In this document: positions 28,451-40,003 of the stretch, in pieces
Layout: each line of letters opens with the position of its first letter
How positions within the stretch are numbered: the first letter of the stretch is position 1
NCBI RefSeq assembly: GCF_001682385.1
Contig: NZ_CP016210.1
Span: forward strand, 1,178,001-1,242,000
Length of the DNA: 64,000 bases
From: Azoarcus olearius
GTDB lineage: Bacteria > Pseudomonadota > Gammaproteobacteria > Burkholderiales > Rhodocyclaceae
Direction of reading: 5' to 3'
Program-made: the position numbers and the translations under genes
The notes under the pieces: model-generated
The model's database searches: none
What the model was told of the DNA's origin: nothing
Seen by the model: the letters and a program-made list of their open reading frames with translations, nothing else

Positions 28451-29080
28451 ATGCATGCCGCCCTTGTTCTCCTCCTCTGGCTAGTCGCGGTGGTCGTCAT
28501 CCAGGCGCTACCGGCGCCGGCGCTCCTCGTCGCGGTCGCCGCCAGTATCGGCGTGGCCGCCGTCATTGCGCGGCCGCGCGCGCTCCGGTTGATGCGGCGG
28601 GTCCGGTTTCTACTGCTTGCCATCGTTGTGCTGTTCGCCGGCTTCACGCCGGGAGAGGCTCTGGTGGCCGATTGGCCGCTGTTGTCGCCGACGCGCGAAG
28701 GGGTGGCGTTGGCGCTGATTCACGCCGGCCGCCTGCTTGCCGTGGTGGCTGCGGTCGCCGTGTTGCTCGAGGTGTTGCCCGCCGCGCGCCTGGTGGGGGG
28801 CTTGCATGTGCTGTGCGGACCGCTGCGCTGGATCGGCGTGCCGCCCGAGCGGGTGGCGGTACGGCTGCTGCTCGTGCTGCGTTATGTCGAAACGACGCCG
28901 CGTGGCAGTGGCAAGTCGTGGCATGCGTGGCTGGTGGAGGAGGATTCAGCGGCGGAGGAGGATTCAGCGGCGGAGGAGCGCATGCTGTTGCAGCGCGAGC
29001 AGTGGCGCGCGCGTGATGTCGCGGTGCTGCTGACGGTGGTGCTCGGATTGGGGCTTTGGGTGAGCGGGGTAGTGTGGTGA
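28451..29080 (+). CDS. integral membrane protein, possibly CbiQ/EcfT-like
   Basis: A 209-residue hydrophobic protein with about four or five membrane helices in residues 1-125, a charged loop, and a final helix before the C-terminus. The helix pattern and the PARPLLRLM-like basic loops recall the transmembrane subunit of energy-coupling-factor transporters. However, the family's Ala-Arg-Gly signature is not clear and no ATPase partner is nearby, so I hold the function open. Residues 163-176 contain a tandem repeat EEDSAA-EEDSAA. It begins right after the fimV terminator with no visible ribosome site, and its stop overlaps the truA start. Confidence 0.65.
   Translation: MHAALVLLLWLVAVVVIQALPAPALLVAVAASIGVAAVIARPRALRLMRRVRFLLLAIVVLFAGFTPGEALVADWPLLSPTREGVALALIHAGRLLAVVAAVAVLLEVLPAARLVGGLHVLCGPLRWIGVPPERVAVRLLLVLRYVETTPRGSGKSWHAWLVEEDSAAEEDSAAEERMLLQREQWRARDVAVLLTVVLGLGLWVSGVVW
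28937..28978 (+). repeat. 18-bp in-frame tandem repeat
   Basis: The unit GAGGAGGATTCAGCGGCG occurs twice without a mismatch (28937-28954, 28955-28972), plus a third partial GAGGAG. It encodes EEDSAA twice and keeps the frame whatever the copy number, so it could vary by slippage. Confidence 0.9.
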
Positions 29081-29871
29081 GACTGGCGCTGGGCGTGGAA
29101 TACGCGGGCGATCGCTTCGAAGGCTGGCAAAGCCAGCGCCATGGGCGGACGGTGCAGGATGCGCTCGAAGCGGCGCTGTCGCGGATCGCCGGCGAAGCGG
29201 TGAAGTTGCATTGCGCGGGGCGGACGGACACCGGTGTGCATGCCACCGCCCAGGTGGCTCATTTCGACACCGCCGCGGTGCGTCCGCTGTCAGCGTGGAT
29301 CCGCGGCGTGAACACCCATCTGCCGGCCGGTGTCGCGGTGCGTTGGGCAGTCGAAGTCGATGACGCTTTCCATGCCCGCTTCCTGGCCTACGAGCGTCGC
29401 TACCGCTACGTGCTGTTCAATGCGCCGACCCGGCCGGCGCTGCTGGCCGGCAGAGTCGGCTGGTTTCACCTGCCGCTGGACGAGGGGGCGATGGCGGAGG
29501 CGGCCCGTTGCCTCGTCGGCGTGCAGGACTTTTCCGCTTTTCGCGCCGCGGAGTGCCAGGCCAAGACGCCGGTGCGCGACATGCGGGAGGTCCGGGTGCA
29601 GCGTAGCGGGGACTACCTGATCTTCGATTTCCGCGCCGACGGCTTCCTGCATCACATGATCCGCAATCTGGTGGGGGCGCTGGTGTATGTGGGCAAGGGG
29701 CGATATCCGCCGGGGTGGCTGGCCGAAGTGCTGGCGGGGCGGGACCGTTCGCGCGCTGCGCCGACCTTTGCACCCGACGGCCTTTATCTGTGCGGCGTCA
29801 GCTATCCGGGCAACTGGCCGCTGCCTGACGATGGGCGTATCATCGCGCTGCCCCGGATTCCCCTCGTCTGA
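29077..29871 (+). CDS. truA: tRNA pseudouridine(38-40) synthase
   Basis: TruA makes pseudouridine at positions 38-40 of the anticodon arm. The 264-residue protein has ALGVEYAGDRFEGWQ at its start, catalytic Asp51 in CAGRTDTGVHA, and DFRADGFLHHMIRNLVGAL near 190-208. I choose GTG at 29077, which overlaps the preceding stop (GTGA); GTG at 29074 and TTG at 29056 are also in frame. It lies in the conserved block fimV-truA-trpF. The next gene begins immediately after its stop. Confidence 0.94.
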   Translation: MRLALGVEYAGDRFEGWQSQRHGRTVQDALEAALSRIAGEAVKLHCAGRTDTGVHATAQVAHFDTAAVRPLSAWIRGVNTHLPAGVAVRWAVEVDDAFHARFLAYERRYRYVLFNAPTRPALLAGRVGWFHLPLDEGAMAEAARCLVGVQDFSAFRAAECQAKTPVRDMREVRVQRSGDYLIFDFRADGFLHHMIRNLVGALVYVGKGRYPPGWLAEVLAGRDRSRAAPTFAPDGLYLCGVSYPGNWPLPDDGRIIALPRIPLV

Positions 29872-30495
29872 ATGTCCCGTACCCGTATCAAGATTTGTGG
29901 CCTGACCCGGCCGGATGACGTGCGCGCGGCCGTCGATGCGGGCGCGGACGCGATCGGCTTCGTCTTCTATCCGCCCAGCCCACGTGCGGTCGATTTCGGC
30001 CGTGCGGCCGAGCTTGCAGCGCTGCTCCCACCCTTCGTGACCGCAGTCGGACTGTTCGTCAACCCGACGCGCGAGTTCGTCGCCGCCGCGTGTGCCGAAG
30101 TGCCGCTGCAACTGTTGCAGTTTCACGGCGACGAGACGGAGGCGGAGTGCGCTTCCCATGGTCGGCCGTGGATCAAGGCTGCGCGGGTCCGCGCGGGGAC
30201 CGATCTGGTAGAATTCTGCGCTTCCCATGCCCGCGCCCGCGGCATCCTGCTCGACGCCTTCGTCGACGGCTACGGCGGCGGCGGGAAAACATTCGATTGG
30301 TCCCTGATTCCTCCCCGGCTCGGGCGGCCCCTGATTCTTTCCGGCGGCCTGAATCCGTCCAACGTGGAAGAGGCGGTGCGCCGCGTCCGCCCTTGGGCGG
30401 TCGACGTGTCGAGCGGCGTCGAGGTGGCCAAGGGGATCAAGGATGCGGCCAGGATCGCCGCATTCGTTGCCGGAGTTCGACATGCAGATGGCTGA
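29872..30495 (+). CDS. trpF: phosphoribosylanthranilate isomerase
   Basis: Third step of tryptophan synthesis: an Amadori rearrangement on a TIM-barrel enzyme of 207 residues. Catalytic Cys is in KICGLTR near residue 7 and catalytic Asp in [18 protein letters not shown] near 123. The phosphate site SGGLNPSNV is near 157. Its ATG directly follows the truA stop with no gap, and its own end overlaps the trpB start, so the trpFBA genes are translationally coupled to truA. Confidence 0.96.
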   Translation: MSRTRIKICGLTRPDDVRAAVDAGADAIGFVFYPPSPRAVDFGRAAELAALLPPFVTAVGLFVNPTREFVAAACAEVPLQLLQFHGDETEAECASHGRPWIKAARVRAGTDLVEFCASHARARGILLDAFVDGYGGGGKTFDWSLIPPRLGRPLILSGGLNPSNVEEAVRRVRPWAVDVSSGVEVAKGIKDAARIAAFVAGVRHADG

Positions 30496-31696
30496 CACGC
30501 CTTACCACTATCCCGACGCCCGCGGCCATTTCGGCCGGCACGGCGGCGTCTTCGTCGCCGAAACGCTGATGCCGGCACTCGACGAGCTGCGCGAGGCCTA
30601 TGCCCGCTACAGCCAGGATCCCGAGTTCATCGCGGAGTTCCAGTACGAACTCAAGCACTACGTCGGCCGGCCCAGTCCGATCTACCACGCCAAGCGCTGG
30701 TCGGGCATCCTCGGCGGTGCGCAGGTCTATTTGAAGCGCGAAGACCTCAATCACACCGGCGCGCACAAGGTTAACAACTGCATCGGCCAGGCGCTGCTCG
30801 CCCGCCGCATGGGCAAGCCGCGGGTGATTGCCGAAACCGGCGCCGGCCAGCACGGCGTCGCCACCGCCACCGTCGCTGCCCGCTACGGCATGGAGTGCGT
30901 GGTCTATATGGGTGCCGAGGACGTCAAGCGCCAAGCCGCCAACGTCTATCGCATGAAACTGCTCGGCGCCACCGTGGTGCCGGTCGAGTCCGGCTCCAAG
31001 ACCCTGAAGGACGCGCTCAACGAAGCCATGCGCGACTGGGTGACGAACGTTGCCGATACCTTCTACATCATCGGCACCGTGGCGGGGCCGCACCCCTACC
31101 CGATGATGGTGCGCGACTTCCAGGCGGTGATCGGCGACGAGTGCAAGGTGCAGATGCCGGAACTGGTCGGCCGTCAGCCCGATCAGGTCATCGCCTGCGT
31201 GGGCGGCGGTTCGAACGCGATGGGTATCTTCTACCCCTACCTCGATGTGCCCGGCGTCAAGCTGGTCGGCGTCGAGGCGGCAGGCGAGGGCCTGCAGACC
31301 GGCCGTCACGCCGCTCCGCTGACGGCGAACGCGCCGGTGGGCGTGCTGCACGGCAACCGCACCTACCTGATGCAGGACGAGGACGGCCAGATCATCGAAA
31401 CGCACTCGATCTCGGCCGGTCTCGACTACCCCGGCGTCGGCCCCGAACATGCGTGGTTGAAGGATGACGGGCGCGCCGAGTACGTTGCCGTGACCGACAG
31501 CGAGGCGCTGCAGGCCTTCCACGACCTGTGCCGGTTCGAGGGGATCATCCCGGCGCTGGAGTCCTCGCATGCGCTGGCGTACGCCGCCAAGATCGCCCCC
31601 ACCCTGCCGAAGGATCACGTCCTGCTGGTCAATCTCTCCGGGCGTGGCGACAAGGACATGCACACCGTCGCCGAACGCTCCGGCATCCAGTTCTGA
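30482..31696 (+). CDS. trpB: tryptophan synthase, beta chain
   Basis: The PLP enzyme that condenses indole with serine. At 404 residues it carries the PLP lysine Lys96 in HTGAHKVNN, and [12 protein letters not shown] and [12 protein letters not shown] for cofactor phosphate binding. I choose ATG 30482, 6 bp after GGAG; ATG 30488 is possible. The gene starts 14 bases before the end of trpF. Confidence 0.97.
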   Translation: MQMADTPYHYPDARGHFGRHGGVFVAETLMPALDELREAYARYSQDPEFIAEFQYELKHYVGRPSPIYHAKRWSGILGGAQVYLKREDLNHTGAHKVNNCIGQALLARRMGKPRVIAETGAGQHGVATATVAARYGMECVVYMGAEDVKRQAANVYRMKLLGATVVPVESGSKTLKDALNEAMRDWVTNVADTFYIIGTVAGPHPYPMMVRDFQAVIGDECKVQMPELVGRQPDQVIACVGGGSNAMGIFYPYLDVPGVKLVGVEAAGEGLQTGRHAAPLTANAPVGVLHGNRTYLMQDEDGQIIETHSISAGLDYPGVGPEHAWLKDDGRAEYVAVTDSEALQAFHDLCRFEGIIPALESSHALAYAAKIAPTLPKDHVLLVNLSGRGDKDMHTVAERSGIQF

Positions 31697-31738
31697 ACCC
31701 GTAGCGGGCCGTCCCGGCCCGCCGCTGCCGAATCCGAC

Positions 31739-32554
31739 ATGTCGAAAATCCAGACCACTTTCCAGCGCCTTCAGGCCCAGGGCCGCAAGGCGCTGATCCC
31801 GTTCATCACCGCGGGCGATCCCGACCCCACGCTGACGGTGCCGCTGATGCATGCGCTCGTTGCGGGCGGGGCGGACATCATCGAGTTGGGGGTCCCGTTC
31901 TCCGACCCCATGGCTGACGGCCCGACCATCCAGCGTGCTTCCGAGCGCGCATTGGCGCAGGGCATGACCTTGCGCAAGGTGCTGCAGGCCGTGCGCGAGT
32001 TCCGCAGCGGGGATGCCGACACCCCGGTGGTACTGATGGGCTACGCCAATCCGATCGAGGCGATGGGCCAGCAGGCCTTTGTCGCCGCAGCCCGCGAAGC
32101 CGGCGTGGACGGCGCGCTCGTGGTGGATTACCCGCCCGAAGAGTGCGTCGAGTTCGCCGCGGCCAGCAAGGCGGCCGGGCTCGACCCGATCTTCCTGCTC
32201 GCGCCGACGTCGTCGGAACAGCGCTTTGCGGACGTCGCCCGGGCGGGCAGCGGCTACATCTACTACGTCTCGCTGAAGGGCGTGACCGGCGCTGGCACGC
32301 TGGATCTGGACGAGGTCGCGCGCCGTATTCCGCAGATCCGCGCTGCGGTGGGCATGCCGGTGGGCGTGGGGTTCGGCATCCGTGACGCCGAAAGCGCGCG
32401 ACGGATCGGCGCCGTGGCCGATGCGGTGGTGATCGGCAGCCGCATCATCGAAGAGATCGAACGCAGCCCGCGCGAGCAGGCCTGCAGCAATGTCACCCAC
32501 TTCGTGAAGGGCATCCGCGAAGCCCTCGATACCCTGCCCGGAGTCAAGCAATGA
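31739..32554 (+). CDS. trpA: tryptophan synthase, alpha chain
   Basis: Cleaves indole-3-glycerol phosphate and passes indole through a tunnel to TrpB. The 271-residue TIM barrel has both acid residues in [19 protein letters not shown] (Glu near 48, Asp near 59), plus [12 protein letters not shown] near 177-188 and GVGFGIRD for phosphate binding. It follows trpB by 42 bp, and its stop overlaps the accD start (ATGA), tying tryptophan synthesis to fatty-acid synthesis in one operon. Confidence 0.97.
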   Translation: MSKIQTTFQRLQAQGRKALIPFITAGDPDPTLTVPLMHALVAGGADIIELGVPFSDPMADGPTIQRASERALAQGMTLRKVLQAVREFRSGDADTPVVLMGYANPIEAMGQQAFVAAAREAGVDGALVVDYPPEECVEFAAASKAAGLDPIFLLAPTSSEQRFADVARAGSGYIYYVSLKGVTGAGTLDLDEVARRIPQIRAAVGMPVGVGFGIRDAESARRIGAVADAVVIGSRIIEEIERSPREQACSNVTHFVKGIREALDTLPGVKQ

Positions 32555-33423
32555 GCTGGCTGCAGAAACTGCTTCCGCCCAAGATCAAGCGCAGCGACGC
32601 CGCCGCGCGCAGCAAGTCCATCCCGGAAGGGCTGTGGAGCAAGTGCCCGTCGTGCGAAGCGGTGCTGTACCGCTCCGACCTGGAAAGCAATCAGAGCGTG
32701 TGCCCCAAGTGCGGCCACCACCAGCGCTTGCGTGCCCGTGCGCGCCTCGACCTGCTGCTGGACCCCGAGGGCCGGTTCGAACTCGGCAGCGAAGTGGTGC
32801 CGGTCGACCCGCTCAAGTTCAAGGATTCGCGCCGCTATCCCGAGCGCCTGTCCACCGCCGTCGCCGACACCGGCGAGGCCGATGCGATGGTCGTCATGCA
32901 GGGCGCCATCCTGACGGTGCCGGTGGTGGTGGCCTGCTTCGAGTTCGAATTCCTCGGTGGCTCCATGGGGTCGGTTGTCGGCGAGCGCTTCGTGCGCGGC
33001 GCGCGTGCCGCGCTGGAGCAGCGGCTGCCCTTCATCTGCATTACCGCCACCGGCGGCGCGCGGATGCAGGAAGGCCTGTTCTCGCTGATGCAGATGGCCA
33101 AGACCACTGCGGCCATCACCCAGCTCGCACAGCGCAAGTTGCCCTTCATCACGCTGCTGACCGACCCGACGATGGGCGGTGTTTCGGCCAGCTTCGCCTT
33201 CATGGGGGACGTCGTGATCGCCGAGCCCGGCGCGCTGATCGGTTTTGCAGGTCCGCGGGTCATCGAGCAGACGGTGCGGGAGAAGCTGCCTGAAGGCTTC
33301 CAGCGTTCCGAATTCCTGCTCGAAAAGGGCGCGATCGACATGATCGTGGACCGTCGCGAACTGCGCGAGCGGCTTGCGGCGCTGCTGACGCTGATGACCC
33401 GCCAGCCGGCGGTCGGCAACTGA
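32551..33423 (+). CDS. accD: acetyl-CoA carboxylase carboxyltransferase, beta subunit
   Basis: Transfers the carboxyl group from carboxybiotin to acetyl-CoA, together with AccA, in the first committed step of fatty-acid synthesis. The 290-residue protein has an N-terminal four-cysteine zinc finger (Cys32, 35, 51, 54), which can bind nucleic acid in E. coli. The crotonase-like core holds [21 protein letters not shown] and GGVSASFA. The ATG overlaps the trpA stop by four bases. Confidence 0.97.
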   Translation: MSWLQKLLPPKIKRSDAAARSKSIPEGLWSKCPSCEAVLYRSDLESNQSVCPKCGHHQRLRARARLDLLLDPEGRFELGSEVVPVDPLKFKDSRRYPERLSTAVADTGEADAMVVMQGAILTVPVVVACFEFEFLGGSMGSVVGERFVRGARAALEQRLPFICITATGGARMQEGLFSLMQMAKTTAAITQLAQRKLPFITLLTDPTMGGVSASFAFMGDVVIAEPGALIGFAGPRVIEQTVREKLPEGFQRSEFLLEKGAIDMIVDRRELRERLAALLTLMTRQPAVGN

Positions 33424-33439
33424 GGCAGCCCTGAGCGAC

Positions 33440-34738
33440 ATGTCTTTGCCGCACACCCTGGACGGCTGGCTGGAACTGCTCGAGCGCCGTCACGCCCAGG
33501 CCATCCAGCTGGGGCTGGAGCGCGTGCGCACGGTGCGCGATGCGCTGGGCCCCGGTCCGGAGACCGTGGTGATCACGGTCGGTGGTACCAATGGCAAGGG
33601 CTCGACCTGCGCGATGCTCGAGGCGATCCTGCGCGCCGAGGGTTACCGTGTCGGCTGCTACACCTCGCCCCATCTGCTGCGCTACAACGAGCGCGTGCGG
33701 GTCGATGGCCAGGACGTGGACGACGCGCGCCTGGTCGCGGGCTTCGAAGCGGTGGAGCGCGCCCGTGGCGACGTTCCGCTGACGTATTTCGAGCACGGCA
33801 CGCTGGCGGCGTGGGAGGTGTTCCGCGCGGCCGCGCCGGACGTCGTGATCCTCGAGGTGGGATTGGGCGGCCGTCTGGACGCGGTGAACGTGTTCGAGCC
33901 CGACTGTGCGATCGTCACCAGTGTGGCGATGGACCACATGGATTATCTCGGGGACACGCGCGAGGCCATCGGCTACGAGAAGGCGGGCATCTTCCGCAGC
34001 GGCCGTCCCGCGGTCTGCGGTGATCCCCAACCGCCCGCTTCGCTGCGCGAGCACGCCGAGGCGATTGGCGCGCAACTGTGGATCAGCGGGCGCGATTTCG
34101 GCTTCGGCGGTGACCAGCAGCAGTGGGGCTACTGGCGTTATCCGGCCCCCGCCACCCGCGGTGCGCTGGTCAAGCGGGGCGGCCTGGCCTATCCCGCGCT
34201 GCGCGGCGCCAACCAGTTGCTCAACGCGGCCGCGGTGTTTACCGCGCTGGATACGCTGCGCGACCGCATTCCGGTGTCGATGCAGGCGATCCGCCAGGGC
34301 TTGATGCTGGTCGAGGTGCCCGGACGCTTCCAGGTGTTGCCGGGCAAGCCCGCGGTGGTGCTGGACGTGGCCCACAATCCGCAGGCCGCCGGCGTGCTCG
34401 CCGAGAACCTCGGCGGCATGGGGTTCTACCCCGAAACCTGGGCGGTACTCGGCATGCTGGCGGACAAGGACGTGGAAGGTGTGGTCGAACGGATGCGGCA
34501 TCGGGTCGACCACTGGTTGCTCGCCAGCCTGCCGGGCGCGCGCGGCCTTGACGCCGAAACGCTCGCCGCGCGCTTGCATGCCGCGGGAGTGGCGGGGGAT
34601 GTACGCTGCTTTTCCGATCCGCAAGTCGCATTTTCCGCAGCGCGGAAAAGCGCTGCCGAGGGTGATAGAATCGTCGCCTTTGGTTCCTTCCTGACCGTGG
34701 CGAGTGTATTGGCAGCGATCCGCGCCGAGCGACACTGA
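33440..34738 (+). CDS. folC: folylpolyglutamate / dihydrofolate synthase
   Basis: Adds glutamate to dihydropteroate and to folates. The 432-residue Mur-ligase-fold enzyme shows the P-loop VGGTNGKGSTCAML near 46-59, YTSPHLLRYNERVRV near 74-88, LEVGLGGRLDAVN and the C-terminal DVAHNPQAA motif near 308-316. It starts 16 bp after accD. The accD-folC-dedD-cvpA-purF order is the same as in E. coli. Confidence 0.96.
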   Translation: MSLPHTLDGWLELLERRHAQAIQLGLERVRTVRDALGPGPETVVITVGGTNGKGSTCAMLEAILRAEGYRVGCYTSPHLLRYNERVRVDGQDVDDARLVAGFEAVERARGDVPLTYFEHGTLAAWEVFRAAAPDVVILEVGLGGRLDAVNVFEPDCAIVTSVAMDHMDYLGDTREAIGYEKAGIFRSGRPAVCGDPQPPASLREHAEAIGAQLWISGRDFGFGGDQQQWGYWRYPAPATRGALVKRGGLAYPALRGANQLLNAAAVFTALDTLRDRIPVSMQAIRQGLMLVEVPGRFQVLPGKPAVVLDVAHNPQAAGVLAENLGGMGFYPETWAVLGMLADKDVEGVVERMRHRVDHWLLASLPGARGLDAETLAARLHAAGVAGDVRCFSDPQVAFSAARKSAAEGDRIVAFGSFLTVASVLAAIRAERH

Positions 34739-34749
34739 GGGGTTTCCGG

Positions 34750-35391
34750 GTGAGCGACGCAGACAACCTTGAAATCAAGAAGCGTGCGCGCCGGCGCCTG
34801 GTGGGTGCGGCGGCGCTGGCGCTTACGGCCGCCATCGTGCTGCCGATGATGATGGAGCAGGAACCCGCCCCGTCCAGCCCGGACATCCAGGTCACCATTC
34901 CCGACCGAGACAGCCCATCCGCGTCCGGTCGTCCCGATTCAGAGGCGCGTACGCCCGACGCGGCGCTTCCGCCGGCCCCGGTGGAAGAGCCGCCGCAGCC
35001 CGGCGTTGCCGAAGCGCCGTCCCGTCCCGCTCCCGGCGCAGCAGAGGCGCCGCGTGCCGCCAGCCCCGCCTCGCCCAGAAATGCCGGCGACGAGGAAGCC
35101 CGGGTGCGCGCCTTGCTCGACGGCAAACCGCCTGCCTCCGCCGCCGCACCGGCAACGCCCGCGCCCGCCGCCAAGGAAGGCTACGTCCTTCAGATCGGCG
35201 CGTTCGGCGATCCGGCCAAGGCGGGATCGATCAGTAGCGAACTCAAGCAGGCAGGGTTTTCTGCCTACACTGAAAAGGCCGGCGCGATGACGCGTGTCCG
35301 GGTCGGCCCCTTTGCCAGCCGTGACGAAGCAGAGAAGGTTGCCGCGCGGCTCAAGGCGCAGGGGCGCAACGTGGTGCTGACGCCGCGTTGA
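34750..35391 (+). CDS. dedD: SPOR-domain membrane protein, DedD-like
   Basis: A 213-residue single-pass inner-membrane protein. A basic N-terminus (KKRARRR) precedes one helix at about 18-35. A long Pro/Ala-rich periplasmic linker (about 38-140) leads to a C-terminal SPOR domain (YVLQIGAFGDPAKAG ... VRVGPFASRDEAEKV) that binds septal peptidoglycan lacking stem peptides. This matches E. coli DedD (220 residues), which helps cell constriction. GTG start with GGGG upstream, 11 bp after folC. Confidence 0.9.
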   Translation: MSDADNLEIKKRARRRLVGAAALALTAAIVLPMMMEQEPAPSSPDIQVTIPDRDSPSASGRPDSEARTPDAALPPAPVEEPPQPGVAEAPSRPAPGAAEAPRAASPASPRNAGDEEARVRALLDGKPPASAAAPATPAPAAKEGYVLQIGAFGDPAKAGSISSELKQAGFSAYTEKAGAMTRVRVGPFASRDEAEKVAARLKAQGRNVVLTPR

Positions 35392-35401
35392 CCGGATACG
35401 C

Positions 35402-35893
35402 ATGACGGTTTTCGACTACGCCTTCCTGGCGATCCTCGCCGTTTCGGCGTTGGTCGGCTTGTGGCGCGGCCTCGTCAGCGAAATCCTGGCGCTGGTGACT
35501 TGGGGGATCGCCCTGCTAGCCGCATGGCGCTATGCCACGGTGGCGGCGGAACTGTTCCAGGGCCTGCTGGACGAACCGCTGTGGCGGCAGGCTGCAGGTT
35601 TCGTACTGATCTTCGTCGCGATCCTGCTGATCGCGGCACTCGTCCGCTTTCTGTTGCGCGAACTGTTGCGCGCAGCGGGATTGCGGGCCACGGACCGGTT
35701 CTTCGGCGCCCTCTTCGGGTTGGCGCGCGGGGTGCTGATCGCGTTGGCAGTGGTGTTGCTGGGCGGGCTGGTGGGGATTGCGCGTGAGCCGTGGTGGGCT
35801 AACGCGACGTTCTCGCCACCGCTCGAAACGGCGGTGATAGCCGCCAAACCGTGGCTGCCGGAAGCGGTGGCCGCACGAATCCGATTCAGATAG
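35402..35893 (+). CDS. cvpA: CvpA-family membrane protein
   Basis: A 163-residue protein with four hydrophobic helices and the CvpA signature near the start (DYAFLAILAVSALVGLWRG divided by a short turn). CvpA is an inner-membrane protein needed for colicin V production and, in other bacteria, for envelope stress tolerance; its biochemical role is unsettled. It starts 10 bp after dedD and 11 bp before purF, and the cvpA-purF pair is widely conserved. Confidence 0.93.
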   Translation: MTVFDYAFLAILAVSALVGLWRGLVSEILALVTWGIALLAAWRYATVAAELFQGLLDEPLWRQAAGFVLIFVAILLIAALVRFLLRELLRAAGLRATDRFFGALFGLARGVLIALAVVLLGGLVGIAREPWWANATFSPPLETAVIAAKPWLPEAVAARIRFR

Positions 35894-35904
35894 GCAGGGC
35901 TTCC

Positions 35905-37434
<1,530 letters not shown>

Positions 37435-37441
37435 CGCGGTG

Positions 37442-38611
37442 ATGGACGAATTCGACTTCGATACGCTGGCGGTGCGGGCAGGCATAGAGCGTAGCCAGTT
37501 CAACGAGCACAGCGAGGCGCTGTACCTGACCTCGAGCTTCGTGTTCAAGAGCGCGGCGCAGGCGGCGGCCCGTTTTTCCGGCGAAGAAGAGGGCAATGTC
37601 TACGCCCGCTTCTCCAACCCCACCGTCACCGCGATGCAGACCCGGCTGGCAGCGCTGGAAGGGGCGGAAGCCTGCGTGGCGACCGCGTCCGGCATGTCGG
37701 CGATCCTGTCGCTGGTGATGGCGACCTTGCAGGCGGGCGATCACATCGTCGCCTCCAACGGCCTGTTCGGGGCAACCCAGCAACTGCTGGGCGGCATCAT
37801 GAGCAAGTTCGGAATCGAGACCACGTTCGTGCCGGCGACCGACATCGCCGCATACCGCGCTGCGGTCCGTCCGCGCACGCGGTTGTTCTTCATCGAAACG
37901 CCGTCCAACCCGCTCACCGAGGTGGTCGACATCGCGGCAGTGGCTGCGGTGGCGCACGAAGCGGGTGCGCTGCTGGCGGTGGACAACTGCTTCTGTACCC
38001 CCGCGCTGCAGCGGCCGCTCGCGCTCGGCGCGGATGTCGTCGTGCATTCGGCGACCAAGTATCTCGACGGCCAGGGCCGGGTGCTGGGCGGCGCGGTGGC
38101 GGGTGCCCGTGCGGTGACCGACGAGGTGTTCAAGTTCCTGCGTACCGCGGGGCCGACGCTGTCGCCGTTCAACGCCTGGGTGATCCTGAAGGGCCTGGAG
38201 ACGCTGCGCGTGCGCATGGAGGCGCAGTCGGCCACTGCGCTCGAACTCGCGCGCTGGCTGGAGCAACAGCCTGGCGTCGCCCGTGTTTACTACCCGGGCC
38301 TGCCTTCGCATCCTCAGCACGAACTGGCTATGCGCCAGCAGAAAACCGGCGGCGCCATCCTCGCCTTCGACGTGGAGGGCGGACGCGACGCCGCCTGGCG
38401 TGTGGTGGATGCGACGCGCATGATCTCCATCACCGCCAATCTGGGCGACACCAAGACCACCATCACCCATCCTGCTACCACCACCCACGGCCGCGTGTCT
38501 GCCGAAGCGCGCAAGGCGGCGGGAATTGGCGATGGTCTGTTGCGGGTGGCGGTGGGGCTGGAGTCGATCGAGGACCTCAAGGCCGACCTCGCACGGGGTC
38601 TGGTGACCTAG
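37442..38611 (+). CDS. metZ: O-succinylhomoserine sulfhydrylase
   Basis: A 389-residue Cys/Met-metabolism PLP enzyme that makes homocysteine from O-succinylhomoserine and sulfide. The PLP lysine is Lys206 in HSATKYLDG. YARFSNPT near 54-61 and TLSPFNAW near 240 place it with MetZ rather than MetB. It starts 7 bp after the purF stop, an order (purF-metZ) common in beta- and gammaproteobacteria. An ATG 66 bases upstream is in frame but inside purF. A strong terminator follows. Confidence 0.93.
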   Translation: MDEFDFDTLAVRAGIERSQFNEHSEALYLTSSFVFKSAAQAAARFSGEEEGNVYARFSNPTVTAMQTRLAALEGAEACVATASGMSAILSLVMATLQAGDHIVASNGLFGATQQLLGGIMSKFGIETTFVPATDIAAYRAAVRPRTRLFFIETPSNPLTEVVDIAAVAAVAHEAGALLAVDNCFCTPALQRPLALGADVVVHSATKYLDGQGRVLGGAVAGARAVTDEVFKFLRTAGPTLSPFNAWVILKGLETLRVRMEAQSATALELARWLEQQPGVARVYYPGLPSHPQHELAMRQQKTGGAILAFDVEGGRDAAWRVVDATRMISITANLGDTKTTITHPATTTHGRVSAEARKAAGIGDGLLRVAVGLESIEDLKADLARGLVT

Positions 38612-38639
38612 GTACGCGGAGATTCGTCGCCCCGCACAC

Positions 38640-38667
38640 AGCGCCGGCCGGTCCGGCGCTTTTTTTG
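38640..38667 (+). terminator. intrinsic terminator after metZ
   Basis: An 8-bp perfect stem AGCGCCGG / CCGGCGCT with loop CCGGT and seven T. It ends the long plus-strand block running from leuC or fimV. Confidence 0.92.
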
Positions 38668-38699
38668 TTCGGGGCGCGCCGCTGGTCAGGCGGCGGGAG

Positions 38700-39500
38700 T
38701 CACAGGCTGGTGAAACGGGTGCCGTCGTAGGCGAGCCAGCGCGCGCGGCCGTGCCAGTCCGCCAGCACGTGGCGTCCGCACTGCCGGCCATCGACGAGGT
38801 GGGTGTGCTGGCCCGGTCGATGGGTGTGGCCATGGATCAGTTCGGGGTAGCCGTACTCGCGCAGCAGCGCGGCGACGGCGTCGGGATTGACGTCCATGAT
38901 CGTCATCGCCTTGTCCTGCTTCGCGCGTTCGCTCTGCTGACGCAGGCTGGCGATGAAGGCCTTGCGGGCTGCGAGTGGCTGCGAGAGGAAGCCGGCCTGC
39001 CAGGCGGGGTCGCGTACCTGCCGCCGATAGGCCTGGTAGGCGGTGTCGTCGGTGCACAGGGCGTCGCCGTGGCTGAGCAGGACGCGGGGCGCTGTTTCGT
39101 GCTGCCCGAGCCGCACGAGCGCCGGATCCGCCAGCAACTGCATGCCCGTGGCTGCGGCCAGTCCGTGTCCTGCGAGCAGGTCGCGGTTGCCGACCATGAA
39201 ATATACGGCGGTGCCGCTCGCGGCCAGGGCCCGCAATGCGGACGCGATGCGCTGGTTGAAAGGCGCTTCGAGGTCGTCATCGCCCGCCCAGTATTCGAAC
39301 AGGTCGCCAAGGATGAAGAGGCTGCCCGCGTCGCGCGCGGGCCCGGCGAGAAAGTCCACGAAGGCGGCAACCGTGTCCGGCTGATCCTCGCTCAGGTGGA
39401 GGTCCGAAATGAAGAAAGCCGGAAGCGCGACGGACGCGGCTTCCGGCTCGTCGCCGGCACGGCCGCCGGTGGCGGCCGCTTGCGTACGGGGATCAGACAA
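38700..39500 (-). CDS. lpxH: UDP-2,3-diacylglucosamine diphosphatase
   Basis: Splits UDP-2,3-diacylglucosamine to lipid X in lipid A synthesis, at the inner membrane surface. The 266-residue metallophosphatase has every metal motif: ISDLHL (Asp33, His35), GDLFEYW, GNRD, SHGD and HGHTHRP. It has about 26 residues before the first motif, where E. coli LpxH has fewer than ten; no later ATG exists before residue 102, so the extension stands unless a non-ATG start is used. Its ATG overlaps the ppiB stop, as in E. coli where ppiB and lpxH are also neighbours. Confidence 0.94.
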   Translation of the reverse strand: MSDPRTQAAATGGRAGDEPEAASVALPAFFISDLHLSEDQPDTVAAFVDFLAGPARDAGSLFILGDLFEYWAGDDDLEAPFNQRIASALRALAASGTAVYFMVGNRDLLAGHGLAAATGMQLLADPALVRLGQHETAPRVLLSHGDALCTDDTAYQAYRRQVRDPAWQAGFLSQPLAARKAFIASLRQQSERAKQDKAMTIMDVNPDAVAALLREYGYPELIHGHTHRPGQHTHLVDGRQCGRHVLADWHGRARWLAYDGTRFTSL

Positions 39501-39987
39501 CTTCGGCCCGCTCGATGATCACGTCTTCCTTCGGCACATCCTGATGGAAGCCGCTCGAGCCCGTCTTGACCTTGCGGATCGCATCGACCACGTCCAGTCC
39601 GGCGGTAACGCGGCCGAACACGCAGTAGCCCCAGCCCTGCAGGTCCTGCGAACGGAAGTTGAGGAAGTCGTTGTCGGCGACATTGATGAAGAACTGCGCA
39701 GAGGCGGAGTGGGGCGCCTGGGTGCGCGCCATGGCGATGGTGCCGCGTTCGTTCTTGAGGCCGTTGTCGGCTTCGTTCTTGATCGGCTCGCGGGTCGGCT
39801 TCTGCTTCATGCCGGGCTCGAAGCCGCCGCCCTGGATCATGAAACCGTCGATGACGCGGTGGAAGACGGTGTTGTCGTAGTGGCCGTCCTTCACGTAGGT
39901 CAGGAAGTTCTCGACGGTCACCGGCGCCTTCTCGGCGTCGAGTTCGAGGGTGATGACGCCGTAGTTGGTGTGCAGGTTCACTGCCAT
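39493..39987 (-). CDS. ppiB: cytoplasmic peptidyl-prolyl isomerase (cyclophilin)
   Basis: A 164-residue cyclophilin without a signal peptide. Active-site features are [13 protein letters not shown] near 42-54 and [13 protein letters not shown] near 94-106, with a Trp in QGWGYCVFG. It assists folding at proline bonds in the cytoplasm. It lies between lpxH (8-base overlap downstream) and a periplasmic paralogue 16 bp upstream, a clear tandem duplication with different destinations. Confidence 0.95.
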   Translation of the reverse strand: MAVNLHTNYGVITLELDAEKAPVTVENFLTYVKDGHYDNTVFHRVIDGFMIQGGGFEPGMKQKPTREPIKNEADNGLKNERGTIAMARTQAPHSASAQFFINVADNDFLNFRSQDLQGWGYCVFGRVTAGLDVVDAIRKVKTGSSGFHQDVPKEDVIIERAEVV

Positions 39988-40003
39988 GGTGTGCTCCTTG
40001 TGC

